Below, piece by piece: positions 1-21,469 of a DNA stretch of 64,000 bases. The stretch is from Oryzias latipes (taxonomy: Eukaryota; Chordata; Actinopteri; Beloniformes; Adrianichthyidae). The stretch lies in NCBI RefSeq assembly GCF_002234675.1, contig NC_019876.2, forward strand, positions 29,840,501-29,904,500, given 5' to 3'. The first letter of the stretch is position 1. Every line of letters begins with the position of its first letter. Both the position numbers and the translations under genes were made by a program. Under the pieces are notes generated by a model. The model saw only the letters and a list, made by a program, of their open reading frames with translations, did no database searches and was not told the origin of the DNA.

Positions 1-55
1 TTGTTGTGTTTTGTTGTATATTAGTTCATAATGTTAAATAAGCTGTGATGGTAGC

Positions 56-57
<2 letters not shown>

Positions 58-92
<35 letters not shown>
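58..92. repeat. (GCT)n trinucleotide microsatellite
   Basis: Eleven uninterrupted GCT triplets. No coding exon is visible around them, so this reads as a simple non-coding microsatellite. Confidence 0.95.
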
Positions 93-93
<1 letters not shown>

Positions 94-1590
94 TTTTCAA
101 AACTCCAGTTGATCAAGTCATACCTGAGATCACCAATGTCTCAGGAGCAACTCACTAACCTGCTGTTAGTATCATTCAGGGGGGGAGCAGATTTCATATG
201 ATGACGTTATTGACAAGGTTGCATCAGGAAGGCCACAAAGGTTAGGTTTTATTTAGTGTTTTCTGTTCTTAGTGCTGCAGTTACATTTATTCTAGTGTGT
301 TTAGTGTGATTTGTAGTTTATAATATTTATTTCAGATTATTTGTGTTTATTAAATATTTCCTAACTGTATTTTCAGTAACAATAAATGGACAAAGTGACT
401 CTATTGGGGGGGGGGCAGAGGAGGGTCTCGCCCGGGGAGTAATTCAGGGTAGAACCGCCACTGTTTACCACAAAAAACATAAACTTTTGCTGACAGATGT
501 ATCAACCTGGTTTCTACAATGTTTTATTGCACGTGTGACCGTACGCCCTCTTACATGTGCACCCCAAATGGAGACTGGATTTCATAAAGGTTAAGAATAT
601 ACAATTTATTAAAAACTTGACACAAATTCCATGAAAGAGAAAGTTAAAATAGACTCGGACAGTTGGACCGCACTCCAACACTGCATGAGGGCCGGCTGCC
701 TCCTGGATTGCCTCAGCCCCACTGCACTGGCGGGTAGCCACAAACACCACCAAGGGAGATCTCTGATCCAACTCTCACCAGGAGTACCTGCTCAGGGCCC
801 AAATGCACACAAAATACACCACAACCCAAACAGTGATTAAAAGAAAATACAAAACAGAAGAGGTGCACCTGAGCAGGTCACCACTAATTTATGGGCTGAA
901 AACAGGGGGGGTCCCCCTTACACAATACTAAATATGGCACCCACCAGCTACCATAAGGATAAGAGGAGGCAGCCACCTTCAGCCAGGTCCAGACACCAAG
1001 ATACTAAAAGTGAGCACAAAACAGTTTAAAAAAATGGATAAAAGCAAGGGTGTCAAGCTTGATTAAAACAATGACTAAAAACACTAAGCAAAACAGCAGT
1101 GGCAACTCTGCTGGAAAAAGAAAAATAAGTTAGTTCTCCCCTGGGACAAACACATGTTTTGCAAACCCTTATTTTACCTCTCATGCCCCAGGGTCAGAAC
1201 TCATGCCACCACCTGTTAATATGAATAGAGTTTAAAATCTTGCAAACTCAAATGCTTAAAAACTTTAAAAGGACTCAAATGATTAAAAGCTTTAGTAAAA
1301 AAGGTCATGTCAAGCTCACCCACCAAGGCCAAACCAGGAAACCAGCACCTAGATGGAACTCCCACTGCTGCTATTTATCAGCCTTGTGAGCCAATCACAG
1401 CTCAACAGACAGGTGCTGGCCATGAATGTTCATCTATGGAACACCATGAGGGACAAACTACCACCCACAGCTCTGTCTGTCACACACAGAGGCCTTCTAA
1501 AAAGTCCCAGGAGTCCCTGCTGCACAGTACAGACCTTTCAGTGAAAGTGTGGTTGAAGACTTTAGTGGAATGAGATGCTGTGAGTATTCC
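93..1590. other. spacer without recognised gene
   Basis: No exon-like open frame with flanking splice sites and no recognisable protein similarity was found. The stretch has an oligo-G run near 405-413 and moderately AT-rich sequence. Several short open frames (for example 1307-1573) have no family resemblance and look like chance. Confidence 0.5.
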
Positions 1591-1591
1591 A

Positions 1592-1922
1592 CTGACTGGC
1601 GTTGAACAAAAGCAAGAACAGATGCTTTATTGATGCAGGTTTGTGATTGGGATCCAATCCCCCCTTAAAACTGTAGGATGTCTGAGCTGCCGTGACTCAC
1701 ACATGAACTGAAGGTCTGTCCCATCCCTGAGCCATAGAGTTCAGTCTGACGTGGCTCCAACTTTTGTTGCTGTTCCAGCTACAACTCTTCTGGGAAGGCT
1801 GTCCACAAGGTTCAGGAGTGTTTCTAGGAATTTCTGACCTTTCTTCCAGAAGGTCATTGGTGAGGTCACACACTGATGCTGGTGGAGAAGGCCTGGCTCT
1901 CAGTCTCTGCTCTAAATTATTT
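1592..1922. repeat. dispersed teleost repeat fragment
   Basis: The wording of this stretch (clauses such as GGAAGGCTGTCCACAAGGTT and GTGAGGTCACACACTGATG) matches a repeat I remember as very widespread in fish genomes. It looks like a DNA-transposon-derived fragment. I cannot name the family from memory, and no terminal repeats are visible here. Confidence 0.5.
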
Positions 1923-2220
1923 TATACAAGTCCTCCATCATGATAAAAAGCCACAAGAGCGCGATAAAGACACCAAAAAATATATTTTGAAAGCAAAAAA
2001 AAAATAATTGAAAGCAAATATTTAATATATTCATTTGCAACTGAGAACGTTTTGTGTGCAACGTGAACAAGCGTAAACGAATCTTTCAGATGTGTGACGT
2101 CACCAAACGTTTTTCAGTTATTTTTCATGTTTCTAGTTATAAATTATTTAAAATAAACGGCATACATATTATATTCTTAAATTAAAACAAATGAATGCAA
2201 AACCTGGACACAGGATTCAT

Positions 2221-2251
2221 GTCACGTGACATCACGTAAGAACCACGTGAT
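2221..2251. promoter_or_regulatory. paired CACGTG E-boxes upstream of rwdd4
   Basis: GTCACGTGAC at 2221-2230 is a perfect palindrome identical to the CLEAR/USF/TFEB-type E-box core, and a second CACGTG lies at 2244-2249. They sit about 170-200 bp before the rwdd4 start codon in a CpG-richer stretch. Use as a promoter is inferred from position and motif only. Confidence 0.5.
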
Positions 2252-2421
2252 CCTCGCCTGTTGCGCATGCTCGAAGTGTCCCGTTAGAAGCTCTGCTGCT
2301 GCACGCTGCACTAAAGGTTCAGTCAGAGGCTGTGACTTTGGTTTAGCTGGGGAAATGGGTTATTAAGTATTTATCAGGCTTCTGTCAAACAGGAGGTTAA
2401 TAGAGGAAACTGAGGGACACG

Positions 2422-13715
<11,294 letters not shown>

Positions 13716-14423
13716 GGACGGGGGGCTGGCCCCATGGGGATCTGGCCCCACGAAGTCCTGCTGCTGCAGCTCGCCCGCATCAGGCGGTGCAGCCCGGTGG
13801 AGCCATGGACACGGTTCGGGTTTGCGGGGGCTCAGCCCGTAATCAGTGAGCGTCTACACACCACAGAGCGGTTGGCTGGGACTGTAGCAGCTGCTTCTGC
13901 TGGACTGTAGTGTGGTGTAGTTCTGTTACGTGAAGCGGTTTCTCTACCCATCGTTTTATGCTGATTTACAGAAAGTCTGTTTATAAAGATGGGAGTTTTT
14001 GGCACCGTTGTTCAACTAAAACTTTCATTAAATGGTATTTTTCAGTGATGTTTATGCCTCAGTTATTGAAACGAATGTCTGTCTTTGGACCAAGTACCTC
14101 CATGATACAGGAAGTGGGGACCCACTGTTTCCTGTTTCAATAACGTCTGCACACATTTGTTCATGCAGAGGTCTTGGAGCTGGGATGGGAGTCTGGACCA
14201 CGAAATCTGTTTCCAGCTGCTGCTGGGTTAAGAGGATTTTCGCAGAAATCCTGATAAAGGAAACTCTAAGCTTTCAAAATAAGAGCTCAGTGAAAGTGAC
14301 TTCCACTTTTTCTTACCTTAAACTAAAATTCTGTGGGGTGGAGCACAGAACACATTTCACCTTTTTTTTAAACTGATGTCACCATGGCTTCTTTTAGGTT
14401 AAAGCCATTTTTCTCTCATTTTT

Positions 14424-14429
14424 AATAAA
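14424..14429 (+). terminator. likely rwdd4 poly(A) signal
   Basis: This AATAAA lies about 710 bp after the rwdd4 stop codon and before the first repeat of the spacer. It would define a 3' UTR of about 0.73 kb. It was chosen by motif and position only. Confidence 0.45.
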
Positions 14430-14674
14430 ATTTCAGCAGCCGTACAGACGACACTTTCATTTTAACACCTATTTTTGGATTAGGGATCAATAATTGATGA
14501 AGAGACCTGCATCCACAGGTGTTTAACCAGAGATGAAGGTGAAAGCAGCTTTTTCAAATGAGCTGAGAGTTCTCCGTTTTTCAAAGCAGCTGTTTCCACT
14601 TTCTAAGAGCGTCTGTGACGATGCCACGCCGCCTGTTGACCAGCGCTCCCTGACCCGCTGGTGTCCGTGGTCGT

Positions 14675-14775
14675 GACTGACTGAACACACCTGATGCAGG
14701 TAGTCAGCATCAAGCGTCTGGGGAGGGCTGGAAAACCAGTTAAGGGTTCTTCAGGACCAGGGTTGGCCAGTCGTG
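14675..14775 (-). mobile_element. fragment of a small hAT-type MITE
   Basis: The words TGACTGAACACACCTGATGCAG, AGTCAGCATCAAGC and GGACCAGGGTTGGCCA recur in the nested element at 36986-37196. The copy is truncated and lies between rwdd4 and ing2. Confidence 0.55.
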
Positions 14776-14845
14776 AGGAAGACCAACCAAAACTGAAACG
14801 GAAACAAAGACCTGCAACAAAAACTCTACTTGAAATGTCTGTTAA

Positions 14846-15058
14846 CCCTTGTGCTATCCTATGGGGTTCAGATGACCCCCCCTTCCATTGACGTGTTCTC
14901 CCTACCATGACAAAGGTGGATAAAGGTGGAAAGATTTCATGGAATCCATGGACACCAGTGAAGATCACAAATCATTGAAGAAAAAAGGTTCAGAGCACTG
15001 TTTAGTGGGTCTAGATGACCCCACTCCCAACGTTAAAGTGCCTACGATAGCACAAGGG
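14846..15058 (-). mobile_element. piggyBac-like MITE, copy 1
   Basis: The element has inverted ends CCCTTGTGCTATCCTA and its complement GATAGCACAAGGG. It is preceded by TTAA (14842-14845) and followed by TTAC. The inner GGGTCTAGATGACCC palindrome and the CCATGGACACCAGTGAAGAT word are shared with copies at 21081, 36927, 47731 and 51239. A CCC...GGG end at a TTAA target is the piggyBac pattern. There is no transposase. Confidence 0.7.
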
Positions 15059-15301
15059 TTACAAGAGACTAGAAAAAAAGAAAAAGTTAATATGGATACC
15101 TGTCAAAGTCTTTCACAACAAAAGCAGAACATGGTTATCCGGGCTGCGGCGTGGGAGCCTTAAAGAACGATGAAGAGCACTGCTCATCTCCATCCGGAGA
15201 AGGTAACCACAGGTACATTAAACACAAGTGTGAATGCAGCATTGGTTCATAAAAACAACAGACAAACAAACAATCACACCAATCATAAACAGGTGATCGG
15301 T

Positions 15302-15307
15302 TTTAAT
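15302..15307 (-). terminator. possible ing2 poly(A) signal
   Basis: An ATTAAA on the minus strand lies about 265 bp beyond the ing2 stop codon. It is the best-placed signal I see for a short 3' UTR, but other signals are not excluded. Confidence 0.3.
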
Positions 15308-15571
15308 GACCAAAAACAGAAATGTGACCCAAAGAAGCAAAAAAACTCAAGTCTGAACACGACATTCTCTTCCAGTGTCTGAACAACGTAACCCAGCTCT
15401 CGTTAGCATCTTCAAGGAAACGTTCACATTATTCAAATGACAAAGAAATGGGAGTGGGGGGGTGGGGGGTGTCTCACAGCAGCCACCCAGGGTTCAAAGT
15501 ATGGGCTCTGGCTGTACAGCTGTGCTCCAGCGACAAACGTTCCTGAACGTCTCAAGTCTCCAGACCAGCCA

Positions 15572-18500
15572 CTACCTGGACCTGCGGTCTTTTCTGTTCT
15601 TGTCTAGACTTTTGTCCATGGTCTTCTCGTTGTCTCCTCTACATTTTGGGCAGTACCACTTCCCCTTGGGCTTGTAGGTGAGTCCTACACAGGAGAAGTG
15701 GAACCACTCGATGGGGCACTGCTCGTTGTCACAGCCGATCATCTCGCCGTAAGAAACCTGTTCGCACAGGCAGTAGGTGGGCTCGTTGGGGTCGATGGCA
15801 AAGTCCACGGGTGACGTGTCCCGCTCCTGTTTGGCCTTGCGCTTCTTCTTCTTGGAAGACTTTGACTTCTTTTCTCGCTGTGCAGGGAGCGGCGGATCGT
15901 CAAGGGGATCGTCTAGCAGAGATCCGTTGGCAGACGGCAGGCTGGAATCCCGGCTCTCACTGTTGCGCTGGCGACGGGGACGGCGGTTGGAGGCACGTTC
16001 TGGAGCAGGAGACTCTTGGACGCTAGAGCGGCGCTCTACAGGTAGCCGCTCGGCGTCACAGGACTCTTGCAGGCACAGGGAGTGCGAATCCATTTGGCGA
16101 GACCGGTTCTCCACCAGCTCGGTCATCTGGGTCACCACGTGGATCTTCTCATCGCCCAGCTCCTGGCTGCTGATGAGGGCCCTCTGCAGCTGGATCTGCA
16201 GACGCTTCCTCTGAGCCGCGTCCTCCTCGTCTTTGTACTTCTCAAAGACTTCATCCACCTCCTTGAGGACCTCTGGAGAAGAAAAGAGTCACCAAGTGCT
16301 GCCACTTCACATATCCATGCACCCAACATTTAGCAGCCGTTAAATCCTACTTCTCCTCTAACTTTCTTCAAATTAACAAGATTAAACTGAAGTTCTCCTC
16401 ATTGGTTTGAAATCCAGACCTCCAAACCCAGAAGCTTCTCCTTCCCCATTTCTCCCGCTACCTTTTGTTTTTTTTTGTTTGTTTTTTTTTTGTTTTTTTT
16501 TTAACTTGTCCTGTCCAACAGCTAGGCAAACAGATGAGAGCTGAGGGCCTCTTGTGTTGGACATATTTTATTTTAACAAGAGGGGTTATTAATCTTCAGA
16601 CAAACCAAAGGTATGTCTGAATAAACCCCTTTTGTAATTGAGGCCAAACTTTATTAATTTCAATCATGTTTGAAAATCTTTGGTGTTGGACCGGACGGAA
16701 AAGGAAAGAAGGGAAGAAGAGAAAGGGACGTTAGAGAGATGGGGGGGGTAGGAGGGTGATAATAGGAGGGGAAGGGGGGTAAGACCATGAAGCAGCATAG
16801 AGCAGACAGGTTTACTGGTTGTTTATCGTTACGGTACGGTTCAAATGTAGTACAAAAAGGGCGGGGCCTGTTCACACACACTCAAATATTATCAACACAC
16901 CTGCTAGCCGCAAAAATGTCCACATGTCAACATGCACACAAAACAGATAGTGTTCACGAACGCATACCTATGCCTTTAAACCAACTAGTGTGAAATCTTT
17001 CATTCATTCAATCATGCAAACTATTAGTGCAAAGGTGAGCTAACACCTGTGCTCAGGTGAGTGTTTATGTTCTTCTAAAATGGATGGTGGAATGTGAAAA
17101 GAAGGAGGAGGAGCGCCCAGCCACCCCCACACCCATACCCCCGCCGCAGCAGCAGCGGCAGCCGGAATTCCCCCAACGCCACACGGGAACAGGCAGGGAA
17201 CAACCGCCCCCCGGGCGACCAAGACCGCCACCCAGGCCAGGGCCAGCCGGACCGCCGCGAGGCCCCCAGAGCCAGAGAGCAGGGAGGCGCAGAGGGAAAG
17301 AGAGCGCCGCCCCAGCCCAGCCAGGAAAGCAGCCCCCCGCCGCGCCGGAAGAGCCCAACGCAGGGCCCCACCGGAGAGGGACGCCCACAGCCCCAGACGA
17401 GCACCCCACCACCACCCAGGAGTTCCGGGCATCCCCCCGCCCCGACCCCAGGTACGAGCCAGGACCCCCCAAGGGAGACCCGCTCCGCACTCCAGGCAGC
17501 CACCCACCCGGCCCACGGTTGGTCCAGGTAGGAGCAAGGCAGGGGCCCGCCGCCCCCGCCCAGGAGGGGGGAACCCCGGGGAAAAAAGGGCGGCCCACAA
17601 GGGATGTTATAAATATGGCCCGACCAGGCTCGGCCATGTTGGAAGTTTGGCGGGGCCCAGCGCTCAGGAGCAAGGACCAGAACCCACCCCCCAGGGACAC
17701 GAACACCCCCGGCTCAGGTGTAATATGAACCCCCCCACCGTGCGGAGAGAGCACCGCCGGGCCCAGGGAGCCGGCACCCAAGGGACACGGCCGCCATCGC
17801 CAAGGGGCCCGCACCCCCCACCAGGGAAGGGGTAGGGGACAGATGGACCCAGGTCCCACCTTCCTTGTAAAATGTGTGTGCGTGTATGTGTGTTAGAGAG
17901 GGTGTGTGTGTGCATGTGTGTGTGTTTATGTTGGGATGTATATATTGAAGGGGGAGGGGTGTGTGTACTAAGGGGGGTGCAGTTAAAATTGGCGAGTAGG
18001 GCACTAAGGGGACATCTCCTGATTACTCACAGTGATGTCCCGCTACCTTTTGTTAATATTATTCTTAGGCTCTTAAAGGTCAAAAGTAGAATGCATTAGT
18101 GCAGCAGAACAGGAAGTTTCACGCCTCAAAGACTTCAATCTAGATTCAGATTCATTTATTCCTCCATGATTTTTTCTGCCACACGGAGGCTGCCATGTTG
18201 GAGCCACATGACGCCCGTAAGCAGTGAATGGTTCCAGCCGTTGCTATGGCAACCCCTCTCACCAATCAGGAGTGAGTTGGTTAGAGGCCCACTTCCCAAC
18301 CACTTCAAAAGAAACCTGTCAAACGTTTGGAACGTTGGACACGAGACCCCCTACTTTAACCCAAGCGTCTGATTGGTCCGTTTATAACCTGCACTACAGA
18401 AAAAAAAAATGTTTATCAAGAATGTTTCCAAAAACATCAGAGCGGTTCTCCTGACCAATAGAATGACTGAGGAACAGCTGCTTATTTCTTTATTGAAGTC

Positions 18501-19629
18501 TATGGGATATTGGCCTCTTAGAGCGACTTCCTGTTTGGAAAACCAGGGGGGGCGGAGCCACTTGTCCAGTTCTCCAATACAGACAATGAAAAAATCTCAA
18601 CTACCTGTTACTTTTCCCAACAGATTGGACGTTGAAAAGGACGTCACGTCATGACGAGTTACGGCGGTGTCGCCACGACGCAGGAGTTTCTGCGAAAAGC
18701 CGTAATTTAGTTTGTTTCTGCGTCTCTACTGACTTAAGTTACATTTCTCTGTCATAATATCTCAGATTGTTTTAGATTTGGGCTTTTGTTATAGCATAAG
18801 TAAGCACATTTTATGTGTTTTGATTGTTTTTTGCACCATTTTGAAAAGTAATTAGTCAGTAAATAAGGCTGTAAGCTCGCAATGTGCTTCATGTATATAA
18901 AAGTAGGCAGATAGTAGATAGCACAAAAAAAGTAGTCCCGCCTACAGGAAGTGACGTCACTCTGAAGCCGAAGGGGCTGCTCCCTGCGCCCAACACTGGA
19001 GAGGAGCAGTGGGATGGTCGGACGTCGGATGTAGAGGAGGCTGCTCTCCGTGACGTCACGAGGCTCCCGTGAAAAGCTCCAGAACCGGTCCAAACGGTGG
19101 TACCGGCTGCAGTAGCCACGCGGTGACTTTCTGATGTTTTTGGCTGAACGGGACCTGCTGTCATGCGCCGCCCACTTAGGTCTCCGTGGGAGCGCGTGCA
19201 CATGCAGCCCGTCTCTGACAGCGAGGCAAACTCCGAGGAAAAGCCCCAAAAGCCCCCCCAAGGCCCCCCAGCTTTGACTCCTACCAACAACAAGTCACAG
19301 ATCCGCCTCGGAACAAGGAACCTCACGCTGCTGTGCTCTTTTCCCGTAAATAGCTCAACTCGCTACCGCCTGGCTCAGCTCAGCTCGGCTCGGCTCGGCT
19401 CCTTCTGGCTGCAGCCCACAGAAACGAGGAACTCAGAACTCGTTCCGGACCGCAGAACGGCGTCCGCGCGGACCTTACCTTGGTACTTGGAGTCGATTTC
19501 CCGGAGCACAGAGACGTTTCTCTGTATGTCCAGAGGCAGAGACTCCACGCACTCCAGGTAGTCCTCCACGTAGCGGACGAGCTGCTGCGACCGCTCCATG
19601 TTCAGGTGCTGCGGGCCCAACATCATCAT
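15572..19629 (-). CDS. ing2: inhibitor of growth protein 2 (2 coding exons)
   Basis: Exon 1 is 19629-19479 and exon 2 is 16272-15572, joined at a phase-1 GT-AG intron of 3.2 kb. The product is 281-283 residues (human is about 280). Three ATGs in a row (19629, 19626, 19623) open the frame. The last gives MLG, the known ING2 start, while an in-frame upstream ATG at 19689 would add about 20 residues. The N-terminal ING dimerisation region contains [21 protein letters not shown] and [10 protein letters not shown] basic, serine-rich linker ([17 protein letters not shown]) follows. The C-terminal PHD finger has the C4-H-C3 pattern (CLC, CDNEQC, HFSC, CPKC), and the tail KDRRSR is the polybasic end. 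In known family members this PHD reads H3K4me3, and ING2 recruits Sin3-HDAC to chromatin in the nucleus. The gene faces rwdd4 tail to tail. Confidence 0.96.
16640..17990. repeat. GC-rich dispersed repeat block in the ing2 intron
   Basis: An A/T and purine-rich lead (16640-17090) is followed by about 750 bp of extreme C/G skew (17100-17850), with long proline-rich open frames on both strands, and a TG-rich microsatellite (17870-17960). The composition and abrupt borders suggest an inserted repeat, perhaps part of a LINE, but I do not recognise the family. The open frames show no domain and are read as by-products of base composition. A poly-T run lies just before, at 16460-16502. Confidence 0.45.
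18175..18595 (+). repeat. dispersed repeat, copy B (uninterrupted)
   Basis: This matches the interrupted repeat at 7440-8905 and shows the pre-insertion arrangement. It contains GCCATGTTGGAGCC, CCAATCAGGAGTGAG, ATTGGTCCGTTTATAACCTG and GACTTCCTGTTTGGAA. It lies in the ing2 intron. Confidence 0.6.
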
Positions 19630-19860
19630 CACCGCCCGCTGCCACAAACTACCCTGTTCGGGGACTCGGAGGGCACTTCCAGGCTCCAACTGACTTCAAA
19701 CAACACTCGCCCTGCTGCGCAGGCGCGTGAGAATTCCTATGGCACTTCCTCTCGGGTTGTCTTCTTCCGGGGCGGGAGCTGTTAGGCTCAGAGCTCCCTG
19801 ATTGGCTGAGAGCGTCTGAGTTCTCCGCGTGTCTTTTTGTGAATGACTGCAGGTTAAAAG

Positions 19861-20215
19861 TACAAATTAGACTCACAATTTCAGATGAAATCTGATTGAA
19901 TACATCATATTTGGCCTACACGAAGATAAAATCAGACATAAAATTGGCAATTAATCTAATTACAATATTTAGTAAGTTTCATATTCACAATTCAACATTT
20001 TCTTCATAACAACTATTTCCCCTGTAAAAATTAAAGAATTAGAATCTCATTTGCACACTATTTATGAAAACTGTCTGTTTTTGAACATTTTCAATGCATA
20101 GTAATCTGTTTTTGTAACATTTATTTTGTAATACATGTACCATCCCTTGGCATTCTTATTGTTGACTATTTCTCTTGTCATACATATTTGTTTTGAATAA
20201 TAAAGTAAAAAAAAA
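19861..20215 (+). mobile_element. retroposed (poly-A, TSD) insertion upstream of ing2
   Basis: The 355-bp AT-rich insert ends in AATAAA (20199-20204) plus an A-run. It is flanked by a 16-bp direct repeat, GACTGCAGGTTAAAAG at 19845-19860 and GACTGCAGGTTCAAAG at 20216-20231, with one mismatch. These are the marks of LINE-machinery retroposition. No coding potential was recognised, so the source RNA is unknown. Confidence 0.7.
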
Positions 20216-20231
20216 GACTGCAGGTTCAAAG

Positions 20232-21080
20232 TGTTCAACCTCCTGCAAGCAGTGACAACATCTGTGGAGGGAAGTAAGGATATTTATCATTGTTGGGTTT
20301 ATTTTACAAAACAAAAACACAGAATTCATTTTAAATGTTGTAATCAAACTATATTTTTTTACATTTCATAAATAACTTTACTCTTTTTTTTCCATCCGTA
20401 AACTTCACGGAAAATAAGCGTATTATGGAACTTCAAAATATCATCGGTAACTTGCAGCTTTTTGATAACCCCTAAGTTATTGATCATTACAAAGCCTGTG
20501 TAACCCCTTTATTTTAGTTTAATCTTTTTTATTTAAGTTTGTATTTTTCTGTATTATTGTATATATATGTATATATTTTTATTGAACTCTTTTTAATGTT
20601 GTTTACATTTTTGTATACCTGTTGTAATTGTAACTTGTTGAATTCTTTTTACAAATGTCTCAATACTGTAAACCTCAAAGGCTTTTTTCAATTTAAAAAA
20701 CAAAACATCAGTGGAGGGATATTTACGCCGCCATGTGGCTCTCTGAACTTTCTGGGTTGCAAATCAAAATGTTAAATATTTGCTTTCAATTTTTTTTTCT
20801 TTCAACATTTCTTTTCTTCAAAAAACGTTTTTTCCCCCTTTTTTTGCCGTCAATTTTTCCCCCTCAATAAAATATTTTTGCATTTGCAACACAAATGTGG
20901 TCAACGTGGTGACATAAATATCACTCCATAAACATCAAAGTTAAAGTGTGATGAAAAAAGTGTTTTTAACACGTTATTGACCTTAATATTACCTTTTTCT
21001 GACACAAAAAGAAAATTAAGCTGATTATTTCTTCATTCAAATCGTTGTGAATCAGGGGGAGATGAACAAATGCGGTGTAA
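20232..21080. other. AT-rich spacer
   Basis: No gene seen. 20500-20705 resembles an AT-rich LINE or mRNA 3' end (TTTTTCAATTTAAAAAAC). 20770-20890 shares TTTGCTTTCAA..TTGCATTTGCAAC wording with 1985-2040 and 49480-49580, which suggests a dispersed AT-rich repeat. Confidence 0.4.
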
Positions 21081-21320
21081 CCCTTGTGCTATTCTAGGCA
21101 CTTTAACATTGGGAGTTGGGTCATCTAGACCCACTAGACAGTGGGTCTAGATGACCCAACTGTCTAGTGGGTCAGCACCTTTTTTCTTCAATGATTTGTG
21201 ATCTTCACTGGTGTCCATGGATTCCATGAAATCTTTCCACCTTTATCCACCTTTGTCATGGTAGGGAGAACACGTCAATGGAAGGGGGGGGGGGGGGGGT
21301 CATCTAAGATAGCACTAGGG
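21081..21320 (+). mobile_element. piggyBac-like MITE, copy 2
   Basis: It begins CCCTTGTGCTATTCTAGGC and ends with the complement (AGCACTAGGG), flanked by GTAA at the left and TTAA at the right. It has a duplicated inner palindrome (two GGGTCTAGATGACCCA-type words) and a 17-G run near 21283-21299. Confidence 0.7.
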
Positions 21321-21469
21321 TTAATGGGTAGAGCTGAGGGAAGACCCTCCTGCATCTGACTCTCATCGTGGTCTTTGGTGTGTCCCAAATCCATCAACAC
21401 CTTTACTTCTAGTTGAGTGTGTCTTATCATTGGGGGTTTCAGACATATTTCTATAAAATAAATAAAAAT

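Noticed and set aside
15777-16214. Plus-strand frame of 145 codons
   Set aside because: Antisense of the ing2 coding exon, which encodes a clear PHD-finger protein.
17040-17860. Long proline/glycine-rich frames on both strands in the ing2 intron
   Set aside because: Open frames in all directions reflect extreme GC composition, with no domain, no splice logic and a repeat-like setting.
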